Assembly (NCBI RefSeq): GCF_020783655.1
Contig: NZ_JAJGQH010000005.1
Location: forward strand, 124,001 to 188,000
Source of the DNA: Xanthomonas melonis
Lineage (GTDB): Bacteria; Pseudomonadota; Gammaproteobacteria; Xanthomonadales; Xanthomonadaceae
Reading direction: 5' to 3'
DNA: 64,000 bases
The notes under the pieces were generated by a model. It did no database searches. It was given only the letters and a program-made list of their open reading frames with translations, and was not told the origin of the DNA. Of this stretch, positions 16,871-28,907 are shown in pieces (positions within the stretch are counted from its first letter, which is position 1; every line of letters begins with the position of its first letter). The position numbers were made by a program, and so were the translations under genes.

Positions 16871-18079
16871 ATGACCGAACGCCGCCACGATCTCGATGCC
16901 CTGCGCGTCTTCGCCTTCGCCCTGCTGATCCTCTATCACGTGTGCATGGCCTACGTGACCGACTGGGACTTCCATTTGAAGAGTGCCTACACAACCGACT
17001 GGCTGCAGCCGCCGATGATTGCGCTCAACCGCTGGCGGATGCCGCTGTTGTTCATGATCTCCGGCATCGCGATCGGCCTCGCACGTGCCGAACGTGCGCC
17101 CTGGCAGTTCGCATGGCGGCGCTGCGGGCGCTTGCTGCCGCCCCTGCTGTTCGGCATGTTCGTGGTGGTCTCGGTGCAGGCCTACTGCCAGGGCGTGAGC
17201 AACGGCAAGGTGGTCCCCGGCTTTGGCAGCTTCCTGCTGCGCTATTGGCAGGTCCGGCCATGGCCGGCCGGCAGCTTCGACGGCTGGGAACATGGCATCA
17301 CCTGGAACCACCTGTGGTACCTGGCCTATCTGCTGCCCTACACCTTGGTGTTGATGGCGATGATCGCACTGCGCCGCGCTTTGCCGATCACCCTGCCGCC
17401 GCTGCCCGCCTCCATGGCGGTCCCTGCCCTGCTGCTGGTGCCGATCGTGTGGGAAGCCTTCTGTGTGCTGTGGGTGTTGCCACGTCATCCACCGAGCCAT
17501 GCCCTGGTCGGCGACTGGTTCGTGCATGCCGAATCGTTCCCACTGTTCGTGCTTGGGTATGTGCTGGCCCACGCCGCCCGGTTCTGGACGTGGGCGGTGC
17601 AGTTGCGCTGGCCGACACTGCTTGCCGCGCTGCTGGCGATCGCCACCGAGCTGAGCATTCGTCACCTGGGCCGTACCCTGGATACGGCCCAGCTCAGCGC
17701 GACACTGGCCAGCGTGCGCTGGGATGTGATCGAACGGCTGGCGCGCGCGGCCTATACCTGGCTGGCCTTGCTGGCGCTGCTGGGGTGGGCACGGCATCGT
17801 CTGGACCGCCCGTTCGCCTTGCTGCCGTATTGCACCCAGGCGGTGTTTCCCTGGTACATCCTGCACCAGAGCCTGATCATCCTGGCGCTGTACTGGCTGG
17901 CACCGCTGCAGTTGGGTCCCTGGCTGGAGCCGGCGCTGGTACTGCTCATCACCGTGGCGGGTTGCCTGCTGTTGCACGAAACCCTGATCCGCCGCGTGCG
18001 CTGGTTGCGGCCGTTGTTCGGCATGCCGATGCGCGAGCCCGCTGCCCGCACACACGTAACGACCCCGGCGGCGGCATAG
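16871..18079 (+). CDS. Acyltransferase-3 family membrane protein
   Basis: This 402-residue inner-membrane protein has about ten hydrophobic helices. The N-terminal RRHDLDALRVFAFALLILYHV is the typical start of acyltransferase-3 proteins, with R and H near residues 10-20 as the proposed catalytic residues. A second marker is the late YILHQSLIILALYW helix. Members transfer acyl groups such as acetyl or succinyl onto periplasmic or surface glycans. The start at 16871 (MTERRHD) places the motif correctly. The gene is divergent from rpfD. Substrate is not deducible; a periplasmic glucan or surface polysaccharide is a reasonable guess. Confidence 0.85.
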   Translation: MTERRHDLDALRVFAFALLILYHVCMAYVTDWDFHLKSAYTTDWLQPPMIALNRWRMPLLFMISGIAIGLARAERAPWQFAWRRCGRLLPPLLFGMFVVVSVQAYCQGVSNGKVVPGFGSFLLRYWQVRPWPAGSFDGWEHGITWNHLWYLAYLLPYTLVLMAMIALRRALPITLPPLPASMAVPALLLVPIVWEAFCVLWVLPRHPPSHALVGDWFVHAESFPLFVLGYVLAHAARFWTWAVQLRWPTLLAALLAIATELSIRHLGRTLDTAQLSATLASVRWDVIERLARAAYTWLALLALLGWARHRLDRPFALLPYCTQAVFPWYILHQSLIILALYWLAPLQLGPWLEPALVLLITVAGCLLLHETLIRRVRWLRPLFGMPMREPAARTHVTTPAAA

Positions 18080-18353
18080 CCGTGCATGGCGAAGTCGCGC
18101 GTGTCCGTGCACGACTTGGCTCCATCGATGTATCGCGCCGAGCAGCCATGATGCGATGTGGAGAATCCATATACGAACATGCCGCTGCGTGTAACACGAC
18201 CGGACCGGGTGCCATCACCGCCTGCACGCAGCGCTGCTGCAGGCGACGTGCTTCCACACCATGAATGACGATCACCACCGATGGACGGGCTGGCTGGACG
18301 CACCGCACATGGCATCGCAAGATGCCCGCCCGACCTGCGTTCAAGGAACCACG

Positions 18354-19391
18354 ATGCGCCCCGCCCTGCTTGCCGCATCATTGCTGCTCAGCTCCATGGT
18401 TGCCCAGGCCGCACCGGCCACCAGCGTCGACTTCACCCATGACGACTGGACCATCGCCTGCGACAACACCCGTATCTGCCGCGCCGCCGGCTATCAGCCG
18501 GACGAGGGCGAGCACCTGCCCGTATCGGTGTTACTGACCCGTAAAGCCGGTGCCGGCCAGGCGGTCACCGCAGAACTGATGCTGGGCCAGTACGACGAGG
18601 TCAAACTGCCGGCTTCGCTCAGCCTGCAGATCGATCAGCGCAATCTGGGCAAGCTGGCGCTGGACGGCAACAGCGGCACCGCGTCGCTGAGCGGCGCCCA
18701 GGTCGCCGCACTGCTGGCGGCCTTGCCGCGCAGCAGCACGATCGTCGCACTCGGCAACGATGGCCGCCGCTGGCAGCTGTCCGACAAGGGCGCGTCGGCC
18801 GTCTTGCTGAAGATGGATGAGTTCCAGGGCCGGCTGGGCACGCGCGGCGCGCTGGTGCGCAAGGGCGACCGCGACGAATCCGCCGTGCTGCCACCGCTGC
18901 CGGTACCGCAGGTCCGCGAGGCCAGGCTGGCCGCGCCGCAGGCAGGCGACGCACGCCTGGCCACGTCGCCGGCGCTGTATCAGGCCCTGCGTGCCAGCCT
19001 GCCTGCCGATGAGCAATGCAAGGGCCTGGAGCCCGGCGATGCATCGGAACCACTGACCATCACCCGCCTGAGCAGCGACAAGCTGCTGGTCTCCACTGCA
19101 TGCTGGACGGGGGCCTATAACGCTGGCAGCGGCTTCTGGGTGGTCAATGCACGCGCGCCGTTCGCGCCGACCCTGATCACCCTGCAGGGCAGCGACCTGG
19201 ATGGCGCCACCATCGTGGCCTCGCACAAGGGCCGCGGGCTGGGCGATTGCTACAGCCACGCCGCGTGGACCTGGGATGGACGCCGCTTCGTGCAGACCTC
19301 CGAATCCACCTCGGGCCTCTGCCGACTGGTCTCTGCCGGTGGCGCGTGGGAGCTGCCGACCGTAGTCACCGAAGTCAAGCCGTCGCATTGA
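18354..19391 (+). CDS. DUF1176-type exported protein
   Basis: This 345-residue protein has a signal peptide (MRPALLAASLLLSSMVAQA, cleavage near APA), so it is periplasmic. The body resembles DUF1176 proteins: an early DDWTIACDNTRICRAAGY with paired cysteines and a late GDCYSHAAWTWDGRRFVQT with a Cys in SGLCRL. Four or more cysteines suggest disulfides. AAGGAA upstream supports the ATG at 18354. Function of the family is unknown. It lies alone between the acyltransferase gene and a structured repeat; 274 nt separate it from the gene before. Confidence 0.8.
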   Translation: MRPALLAASLLLSSMVAQAAPATSVDFTHDDWTIACDNTRICRAAGYQPDEGEHLPVSVLLTRKAGAGQAVTAELMLGQYDEVKLPASLSLQIDQRNLGKLALDGNSGTASLSGAQVAALLAALPRSSTIVALGNDGRRWQLSDKGASAVLLKMDEFQGRLGTRGALVRKGDRDESAVLPPLPVPQVREARLAAPQAGDARLATSPALYQALRASLPADEQCKGLEPGDASEPLTITRLSSDKLLVSTACWTGAYNAGSGFWVVNARAPFAPTLITLQGSDLDGATIVASHKGRGLGDCYSHAAWTWDGRRFVQTSESTSGLCRLVSAGGAWELPTVVTEVKPSH

Positions 19392-19738
19392 TCGAAGCGC
19401 CGGCAGTGCATGCCTGCGCTGGCTTGCGAGAGGACCAATGGCGATGATGGATACGCGTGGCGGAATGGATGCCGCCATTGAGCCTCCATCGACGGGTTCA
19501 CGGCGTGTCCCGCGAGCGGTGAGGGTATCGCACACTCGACGCTGCGCATTTGCTGCAGGGCCCTTGCCCGCCCACCATCGCGGGACACGCTGCAAGTACG
19601 TCCTTGTAAGCTCCCTGGCGGCCTCCATGCCGCCAAGGGTCCGGCGACGGTGGGCGGGCAAGGACCAGTCGAGATGGTCGGTTTGTCAGGGCAAGCGATA
19701 CTGATTGCGGTGCCTGGATAACGACGCGCGCGAAGCTC
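19392..19738. repeat. Structured intergenic repeat between DUF1176 gene and recJ
   Basis: These 347 bases hold nested inverted repeats rather than a gene. CCTTGCCCGCCCACCATCG (19562-19580) pairs with 19645-19663 with one mismatch. GCGTGTCCCGCGA (19503-19515) pairs perfectly with 19578-19590. TGGCGGC and GCCGCCA (19616-19635) form a small hairpin between the large arms. The stretch with CGCGGGACACGCTGCAAGTA resembles a dispersed Xanthomonas intergenic repeat that I remember. It may act as a bidirectional terminator for the two convergent genes. Confidence 0.6.
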
Positions 19739-21472
19739 TCAGCCTGTTGCCGGTTCGCAATGCTCGATGATCAACTGCACCGCGGTGCCGCCGCGGTAGT
19801 CGTCGCTGACCAGCCGATAGGCGATGTGCAGGACGCGCGCCGGCGCGCTACCCTGCCAGCCGTTGAAATGGATGGCATTGAGCGGCTCGGCACGGCCGGC
19901 GCAACGCAGCGTCAGCTTGAGGTGGCGCTCCTTGAGCACGCGATGCTGCAGCACTTCGAACTGCCCATCGAACAGTGGCTCGGGAAAGCCCTGCCCCCAC
20001 GGGCCGGCCACGCGCAGCGCTTCGGCATGCAGGTGATCGAGTTCGTGCGCGGCCAGTTCGCCGTCGCTGTGCAGTTCGGCCTGCAACAGCGAGGCGTCCA
20101 CCATCGCCTGCACCTGCGAACGAAACGCCTGCTCGAAGGTCGGCAACGCGGCAAGTTCGATACTCAGCCCGGCCGCCATCGCATGCCCGCCGAATTTCTG
20201 GATCAGGCCGGGATGGCGCGCATCCACCGCCGCCAGTACATCGCGGATATGCAGGCCCGGAATCGAGCGCGCGGAGCCGCGCAACTGGCTGCTGCCCGGC
20301 TCAGCCGGCGCCAGCGCGATCACCGGGCGGTGCAGCCGATCCTTCAGCTTGGAGGCCACCAGACCGATCACGCCCGGATGCCAGTCCGGGTCGAACAGGC
20401 AGGCGGCGATCGGCAAGACGCCGTCGGCGTCCAGCACCACCTTCGCCACCGCCTGCTCGGCATCGTCGGTCATCAACTGCTGCACCGCACGGCGTTCGGC
20501 GTTGATCTCTTCCAGGGTGCCTGCGATCTCGCGTGCGCGGTTCCAGTCCTCGCAGAGCAACAATTCGATGCCTAGCGCCATGTCTTCGAGACGGCCAGCC
20601 GCATTCAAGCGTGGGCCGAGCGCGAACCCGATATCGCTGGCGCTCAGCCGCGCCGCATCGCGGCCGCTGGCATCGATCAAGGCACGCAGGCCGATGCAGC
20701 CGCGCCCCTCGCGCAGGCGCCGCAGGCCGGCCGATACCAGCGCGCGGTTATTGGTGTCCAGCGGTACCAGGTCGGCCACCGTGCCGACCGCCACCAGATC
20801 CAGCAGCGCTGACAGATCCGGTTCGGTGCGGTCGGCGAACACGCCACGCGCGCGCAGCACGCCACGCAAGGCCAGCAGCACGTAGAAGATCACGCCCACG
20901 CCGGCCAGGCTTTTGCTCGGGAAATCGTCGACGGCCAGATTCGGATCCACGATCGCATCGGCCGGCGGCAACACCTCGCCCGGCAGATGGTGGTCGGTGA
21001 CCAGCACCGTCCAGCCACGCGCCTTGGCCGCGGCCACGCCGGCATGACAGGCGATGCCGTGATCGACGGTGACCAGCACGTCCGGCTGCAACGCGGCCAG
21101 TTCATCGACCAACGCAGGCGACAGGCCATACCCATGCACCATGCGATTGGGCACGGCGTGATGCACATCCAGTGCGCCCAGCATACGCAGGCCGCGCACG
21201 CCGACCGCACAGGCGGTGGCGCCATCGCAATCGAAATCGCCCACCACCAGGATGCGCCGTTGCTGGGCGATCGCATCGGCCAGCAAGGTGGCGGCCACGG
21301 CGCTGTTGTGCAGCCGCTCCGGCGACAGCAACTGCCCCAGCCGCGGCTGCGCGCCCTGCGCATCGGTCACCCCGCGCGCGGCGTAGAGGCGGCGCAGCAG
21401 CGGCAACATCGCATCGGGCCAGCTACCGGCCTGCCCCGCCGGGCGCCGGACGATCCGTGGGCTGGCCGTCAT
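19739..21472 (-). CDS. recJ: Single-stranded-DNA 5'-3' exonuclease RecJ
   Basis: This 577-residue nuclease digests single-stranded DNA 5' to 3' in recombination and mismatch repair. DHH-family motifs are clear: GDFDCDGATACAVG, VTVDHG, VTDHHLPG, and DPNLAVDDFPSKSLAGVGV. The DHHA1 domain follows (residues about 360-460, with GHAMAAGLS), then an OB-fold C-terminal part. Length is normal for RecJ. The start overlaps the stop of the preceding phosphoglycerate-mutase-like gene by 4 nt, so translation is coupled. It is the last gene of the dapB-carAB-greA run. Confidence 0.95.
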   Translation of the reverse strand: MTASPRIVRRPAGQAGSWPDAMLPLLRRLYAARGVTDAQGAQPRLGQLLSPERLHNSAVAATLLADAIAQQRRILVVGDFDCDGATACAVGVRGLRMLGALDVHHAVPNRMVHGYGLSPALVDELAALQPDVLVTVDHGIACHAGVAAAKARGWTVLVTDHHLPGEVLPPADAIVDPNLAVDDFPSKSLAGVGVIFYVLLALRGVLRARGVFADRTEPDLSALLDLVAVGTVADLVPLDTNNRALVSAGLRRLREGRGCIGLRALIDASGRDAARLSASDIGFALGPRLNAAGRLEDMALGIELLLCEDWNRAREIAGTLEEINAERRAVQQLMTDDAEQAVAKVVLDADGVLPIAACLFDPDWHPGVIGLVASKLKDRLHRPVIALAPAEPGSSQLRGSARSIPGLHIRDVLAAVDARHPGLIQKFGGHAMAAGLSIELAALPTFEQAFRSQVQAMVDASLLQAELHSDGELAAHELDHLHAEALRVAGPWGQGFPEPLFDGQFEVLQHRVLKERHLKLTLRCAGRAEPLNAIHFNGWQGSAPARVLHIAYRLVSDDYRGGTAVQLIIEHCEPATG

Positions 21473-22389
21473 TGCGCCAGCTGTATCCGAGACGAACGCC
21501 AGAACCGCCAGCGCTGCGTGCGCGTCAGCGACAGCGTTTCGCCATCCTGGAAATCCAGTACCAGCCGATCCAGTTCGCCGCGCGCCATCGCCGCCAGCAG
21601 CGGAGCCACCGCGTCATCGCCGAATTGCTGCAGCGAGCGCAGATGGCGCAGATCCACCAGCGCATCCACGCGTTGTTCGCCCTGCGCATCGGCGCCGGCC
21701 GCCAGGGCCAGCGCACGCAGCAGCGACTCACGGCTGCGTACCTGGCGATGCGGCGAGGTCACCGCTTGCGGCAGCACTCCGCCACCCCAGAACCACAACG
21801 AATTGATCGCGGGTTTGCCGCTGGCCACACGCCCCTGGTTCCAGGGATGCTGGTGCAGCAGCACCTGCGCTTCGGTCAACAGCGCACGCCAGCGCCGGCC
21901 AAGATCGCCGGCCGGCAAATGGTCGAACAGGTCATCGCCGATCGCCACATCCGGCGGCACGAACTCGGGCAGCTTGGCATCGGGCGAGAGCCGCAGATAC
22001 CAGCGCGACGGCGTGGGGGCATCGAGCAGGAATCCCGCATCGCCGAACATCGGCTTGAGGATCGGCAGCAGCATCGCCAGGTCTTCGGCAGTGGCACCGA
22101 GCGCTTCGCCGTAGCCCATCAGCCGCGCGCCCTGCATGTCCGGCACCACATAGGCCGGATCGGCGCGTACCCAGGTCGCGCCGGCCGCATCGCCGGCGTC
22201 CAGCTGCCGGGTCAGCGCGGCCACCGGCCAGTGCGCGGGCGTCAGCGTGAAGTGCCGCTGCAGCTGCGCCACCTCGCCGGCAGTGGCATCGTGCCGGTCG
22301 GCGCGCGCCAACGCGCGCGTCACCGCCGCGGTGTCCAGGGTTCCGGGCAGGCGGCGTTTTTCCGGCAGCAGCAGCGTGGCGGTTGTCAT
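21469..22389 (-). CDS. Phosphoglycerate-mutase-like conserved protein
   Basis: This 306-residue cytoplasmic protein belongs to a proteobacterial family annotated as phosphoglycerate mutase or its regulator. No complete mutase active site is visible to me. Recognisable features are ADPAYVVPDMQGARLMG, LLTEAQVLLHQHPWNQGR, and INSLWFWGGGVLPQ, which are typical of that family (Xanthomonas and Pseudomonas members sit beside recJ). It lies 19 nt after greA and overlaps recJ by 4 nt. The biochemical role is not established; the genomic link with recJ is conserved. Confidence 0.75.
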   Translation of the reverse strand: MTTATLLLPEKRRLPGTLDTAAVTRALARADRHDATAGEVAQLQRHFTLTPAHWPVAALTRQLDAGDAAGATWVRADPAYVVPDMQGARLMGYGEALGATAEDLAMLLPILKPMFGDAGFLLDAPTPSRWYLRLSPDAKLPEFVPPDVAIGDDLFDHLPAGDLGRRWRALLTEAQVLLHQHPWNQGRVASGKPAINSLWFWGGGVLPQAVTSPHRQVRSRESLLRALALAAGADAQGEQRVDALVDLRHLRSLQQFGDDAVAPLLAAMARGELDRLVLDFQDGETLSLTRTQRWRFWRSSRIQLAQ

Positions 22390-22408
22390 CGCGTGGACGT
22401 TCCTGGAA

Positions 22409-22881
22409 TCAATCCAGGTAGGCGACGCTGACCACTTCGTATTCGCGCTGGCCGGCCGGCGCGTCGATGGTCACCGCATCGCCTTCCAGCTTGCCGATCA
22501 GGGCGCGTGCCAGCGGCGAGGAGATGGCGATCAGGCCCATCTTGATATCGGCTTCCAGGTCACCAACGATCTGGTAGCGCTTCTCTTCGTCGGTTTCGAC
22601 GTCGGCCAGCGTCACCGTGGCACCGAACACGATCTTGCTGCCGGCGCCGAGCTTGGTGATGTCGATGATCTCCGCGTGCGAGAGCTCGCTCTCCAGCTGC
22701 TTGATGCGGCCTTCGATGAAGCCCTGCTGCTCACGCGCGGCGTGATACTCGGCGTTTTCCTTCAGATCGCCATGTCCGCGCGCCTCGGCGATTGCGGCGA
22801 TCACCTCCGGACGCTTGACCGACTTCAGCTGATCGAGTTCCTCGCGCAGCCGCTGCGCGCCTTTGGCGGTGATGGGTGCTC

Positions 22882-22885
<4 letters not shown>
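22409..22885 (-). CDS. greA: Transcription elongation factor GreA
   Basis: This 158-residue factor enters the RNA polymerase secondary channel and stimulates cleavage of backtracked RNA. An N-terminal coiled coil (residues 1-75, with [17 protein letters not shown] and [20 protein letters not shown] residues) holds the acidic tip; the C-terminal FKBP-like domain carries the [12 protein letters not shown] motif. Length is standard. Its ATG overlaps the carB stop as ATGA, so it is translated with carB. Confidence 0.96.
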
Positions 22886-26124
<3,239 letters not shown>

Positions 26125-26127
26125 TTT

Positions 26128-26553
26128 TCAGTAATCCTCAACGTTCTCTGAGATGCGGGACCCGGGACCCGGGACTCGGGACCCGGATTCAAGCCGACGC
26201 TGCAGTGACTGCTGCAATCTGGAAAGCATTTGACTCACACGCTCGCAGAGCTGCAGCGCGCTGTTCAGTCCTGCAGGCTCGCCCATTGCAAGCCTTTCGA
26301 CGAGTAGCAACTGGGTCTGCAGTTCGGCGCACGACCCCATGGCGATCGCGACGAAACGTGCGTAATCCCGCGTAAAGCCTCGTGCATTGCCTTCGGCGAT
26401 ATTGGAAGGAATCGACACCGCGGAGCGCTGAAGTTGTGCTGTCAGACCGTAACGCTCGACAGCCGGCAACGATGCAGTAAGCAAATACACATCTTCGGCG
26501 AGCTGCATCGACAGCTGCCACATTTCGAGCTCCCGAAAATGGGAGACCGCCAT
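26128..26553 (-). CDS. Four-helix-bundle protein (23S rRNA intervening-sequence family) between carA and carB
   Basis: This 141-residue protein belongs to the S23/IVP four-helix-bundle family. The motifs FRELEMWQLSMQLAEDVY, RYGLTAQLQRSAVSIPSNIAEG and AIAMGSCAELQTQL are diagnostic. Its ATG overlaps the carA stop (TGATG), and its stop is 3 nt from the carB ATG, so it is fully embedded in the carAB operon. The last residues ([17 protein letters not shown]) are read out of a GGGACCC heptamer array. Relatives occur inside 23S rRNA insertions and as bAvd accessory proteins, and solitary copies are common in Xanthomonas. Function here is unknown. No rRNA is present nearby. Confidence 0.85.
   Translation of the reverse strand: MAVSHFRELEMWQLSMQLAEDVYLLTASLPAVERYGLTAQLQRSAVSIPSNIAEGNARGFTRDYARFVAIAMGSCAELQTQLLLVERLAMGEPAGLNSALQLCERVSQMLSRLQQSLQRRLESGSRVPGPGSRISENVEDY
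26156..26186. repeat. Heptamer array GGGACCC, left arm of inverted repeat
   Basis: Four tandem 7-bp units form a 31-nt stretch that is the reverse complement of 26567-26597 with one mismatch. It lies inside the 3' end of the four-helix-bundle gene. Confidence 0.9.
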
Positions 26554-27773
26554 CAAACTGCCTTCTCCGGGTCCCGGGTCCCGGGTCCCGGGTCCCGACG
26601 TGCAGCGTCCCGCATCAGCGCCGTAAACCGGTCGAACAATGGCCCCACATCGCGCGGGCCCGGCGATGCTTCCGGGTGGCCCTGGAACGAGAACGCCGGT
26701 GCGTCGGTGAGCGCGATGCCCTGATTGGTGCCGTCGAACAGCGAACGGTGAGTCACGCGCACATTGGCCGGCAGCGTGCTCTCGTCCACGGCGAAACCAT
26801 GGTTCTGCGAGGTGATCATCACCCGACCGCCATCCAGATCCTGCACCGGGTGATTGGCGCCGTGGTGGCCGGTGGTCATCTTGAGCGTCCTGGCGCCGGT
26901 GGCCAGCGCCAGCAGCTGATGCCCCAGGCAGATGCCGAAGGTCGGCACCTTCCTGGCGACCAATTCCTTGATCGCGGCGATGGCGTAATCGCAGGGCTCC
27001 GGATCGCCTGGGCCGTTGGACAGGAACACGCCGTCTGGATTCATCGCCAGAACCTCGGCCACCGGGGTCTGTGCCGGCACCACGGTGACGTCGCAACCGC
27101 GCTCGGCGAGCATGCGCAGGATGTTGAGCTTCACGCCGTAGTCATAGGCGACAACTTTGAATGCGAGTCCCTCGCCAGAGCCCGCACTTCCATGTGCGGA
27201 CTTTCCACTATTCAATGCACCGAGACCCAGAAAGGCGCCTGAGTTCAGGTCCAGCTGGCCTTCCTGCCAGGTGTAGCTGGTCTCGGTCGAAACCACCTTG
27301 GCCAGGTCCATGCCCTTCAGGCCGGGAAACTTGCGCGCGGCTTCCAGTGCGGTGTCGACGTCGATCTCGCCGGCCATCAGCGCGCCGTTCTGCGCACCTT
27401 TTTCGCGCAGCAGACGGGTGAGCTTGCGGGTATCGATGCCGGAGATGGCCACCACACCACGTGCCTGCAACCATTCCGGCAGGGCCACCTGGCTGCGCCA
27501 GTTGCTGGGACGGCGCGGCACATTGCGCACGATCAGGCCGGCGGCCCAGATCTTGCTGGCCTCGTCGTCCTGGTCGGTGAAGCCGGTGTTGCCGATATGC
27601 GGATAGGTCAGCGTGACCATCTGGCGGGCGTAGGAGGGATCGGTCAGGACTTCCTGGTAACCGGTCATGGCGGTGTTGAACACCACTTCGCCGACGGAAA
27701 GCCCGTTGGCGCCTACGGATTCGCCCTCGAACACGGTGCCGTCTTCGAGGACAAGGATTGCGGGTTGGGTCAC
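26553..27773 (-). CDS. carA: Carbamoyl-phosphate synthase small subunit
   Basis: This 406-residue glutaminase subunit releases ammonia from glutamine for CarB. The class I amidotransferase triad is visible: Cys in [12 protein letters not shown] and His/Glu in [11 protein letters not shown]. The GTG at 27773 ([17 protein letters not shown]) gives the usual N-terminus. Two oddities are seen. There is a Gly/Ser-rich insertion ([19 protein letters not shown]) before [15 protein letters not shown]. The C-terminal tail [13 protein letters not shown] is encoded by the right-hand heptamer array. Both make it longer than most CarA. The 238 nt upstream, to dapB, probably hold the carA promoter. Confidence 0.96.
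   Translation of the reverse strand: MTQPAILVLEDGTVFEGESVGANGLSVGEVVFNTAMTGYQEVLTDPSYARQMVTLTYPHIGNTGFTDQDDEASKIWAAGLIVRNVPRRPSNWRSQVALPEWLQARGVVAISGIDTRKLTRLLREKGAQNGALMAGEIDVDTALEAARKFPGLKGMDLAKVVSTETSYTWQEGQLDLNSGAFLGLGALNSGKSAHGSAGSGEGLAFKVVAYDYGVKLNILRMLAERGCDVTVVPAQTPVAEVLAMNPDGVFLSNGPGDPEPCDYAIAAIKELVARKVPTFGICLGHQLLALATGARTLKMTTGHHGANHPVQDLDGGRVMITSQNHGFAVDESTLPANVRVTHRSLFDGTNQGIALTDAPAFSFQGHPEASPGPRDVGPLFDRFTALMRDAARRDPGPGTRDPEKAV
26567..26597. repeat. Heptamer array GGGACCC, right arm of inverted repeat
   Basis: This is the inverted partner of 26156-26186 (30 of 31 positions match). It lies inside the 3' end of carA and encodes its unusual PGPGTRDPE tail. Confidence 0.9.
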
Positions 27774-28011
27774 GTGGGGTCTCGCTCTGGCTGCCTGGGA
27801 CTCCGATGCGCTCCCGGCCAAATTCCGGTTGCAGCAAAGCGCGGACGCGGTGCTGAGGACCGGTCCGACGCTGGTTCGGGCAAGCGAGAATTGTAATGGC
27901 AAGTGCCCTGGCTTGCCAGTCCGCACGGTGCGAGCGGAGGCAATGGCAGCTCAACATGCGGGTGAAGACGGCAATCGCCACAGCAACCGTTCATGCCCGG
28001 TTGCGCAGTGG

Positions 28012-28728
28012 CTACAACACCAGATCGCGTACCCGGTAACTGCCGGCCGGCCGGCCAGTCAGGCGCTTGGCCGCATGCAGCGCCCCGCGCGCGAAGATAT
28101 CGCGGTTGGTGGCGCGGTGTACCAGCTCCACCCGCTCGCCCAGCCCGGTGAACTGCACCGTGTGTTCGCCGACGATGTCGCCGGCACGCAGGCTGGCAAA
28201 CCTCGGCTGCGCACCGCTGCCGGTCGCAGCTTCGCCCAGGGTCAGGGCGGTGCCCGAGGGCGCGTCCTGCTTGTGCACGTGGTGTGCCTCGATGATGTCG
28301 CAGTCCCAGCCCGGCAAGGTGCCGGCGGCCCGTTCGACCAGCTCGGCAAGCACCGCCACACCCAGGCTGAAGTTGGACGCCCACACCAGCGGAATCTGTT
28401 GCGCCGCTTCCAGCAATGCACTGCGCTGCGCCTCGTCCAGCCCGGTGGTGCCCGATACCAGCGGTTTGCCGCGCTGTGCACACAAGGCCAGGATCGGCGC
28501 AAAACCCTGCGGCAGGCTGAAATCGATCGCCACATCGAAGGCCGGCGCTCCGCCCAGCTCGCTGGCAGCGAAGAACGGCACGCCCTCCACCACGCGCTGC
28601 GCAGGAGAGCGCCCCACCACCGCGCCCACGACCTGCAGGGCATCGTCTTCAGCCGCCAGACGCAGCAAGGCCTTGCCCATCCGCCCGGAGGCGCCGTGGA
28701 TCAATACTTTTACAGGAGACGTCGTCAT
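28012..28728 (-). CDS. dapB: 4-Hydroxy-tetrahydrodipicolinate reductase
   Basis: This 238-residue enzyme reduces hydroxy-tetrahydrodipicolinate with NAD(P)H in lysine and diaminopimelate synthesis. The Rossmann motif HGASGRMGKALLRL is at the N-terminus. SGTTGLDEAQ, ASNFSLGVAVL and the catalytic DIIEAHHVHKQDAPSGTAL follow. It is slightly shorter than E. coli DapB. It stands first in the dapB-carA direction, 238 nt upstream of carA, as in many gamma-proteobacteria. Confidence 0.95.
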   Translation of the reverse strand: MTTSPVKVLIHGASGRMGKALLRLAAEDDALQVVGAVVGRSPAQRVVEGVPFFAASELGGAPAFDVAIDFSLPQGFAPILALCAQRGKPLVSGTTGLDEAQRSALLEAAQQIPLVWASNFSLGVAVLAELVERAAGTLPGWDCDIIEAHHVHKQDAPSGTALTLGEAATGSGAQPRFASLRAGDIVGEHTVQFTGLGERVELVHRATNRDIFARGALHAAKRLTGRPAGSYRVRDLVL

Positions 28729-28769
28729 GCCCGCAGGCTAGCGAGGCTGCGGGGGTTGCACAAGGTGCC

Positions 28770-28798
28770 GGGAATCGGGATTCGGGATTGGGGATTCG
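28770..28798. repeat. Heptamer array of GGGATTC type
   Basis: Four degenerate 7-bp units (GGGAATC, GGGATTC, GGGATTG, GGGATTC) lie between dapB and the MOSC gene. The period matches the arrays at 26156, 26567 and 36661. Confidence 0.8.
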
Positions 28799-28907
28799 AA
28801 AAAAGCCGACGCCGGAAGCCGTATGTGGATGCAGAAGGTCGTGGGACGTTCACTGCGAGGCGCGGGCTGCTGGCTCGACGAGCGTGAGCGCTGGCAAGCG
28901 GTGCTGC

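Noticed and set aside
19438..19704. Small plus-strand open frame before recJ
   Set aside because: It lies across the inverted repeats, with no ribosome-binding site or recognisable domain.
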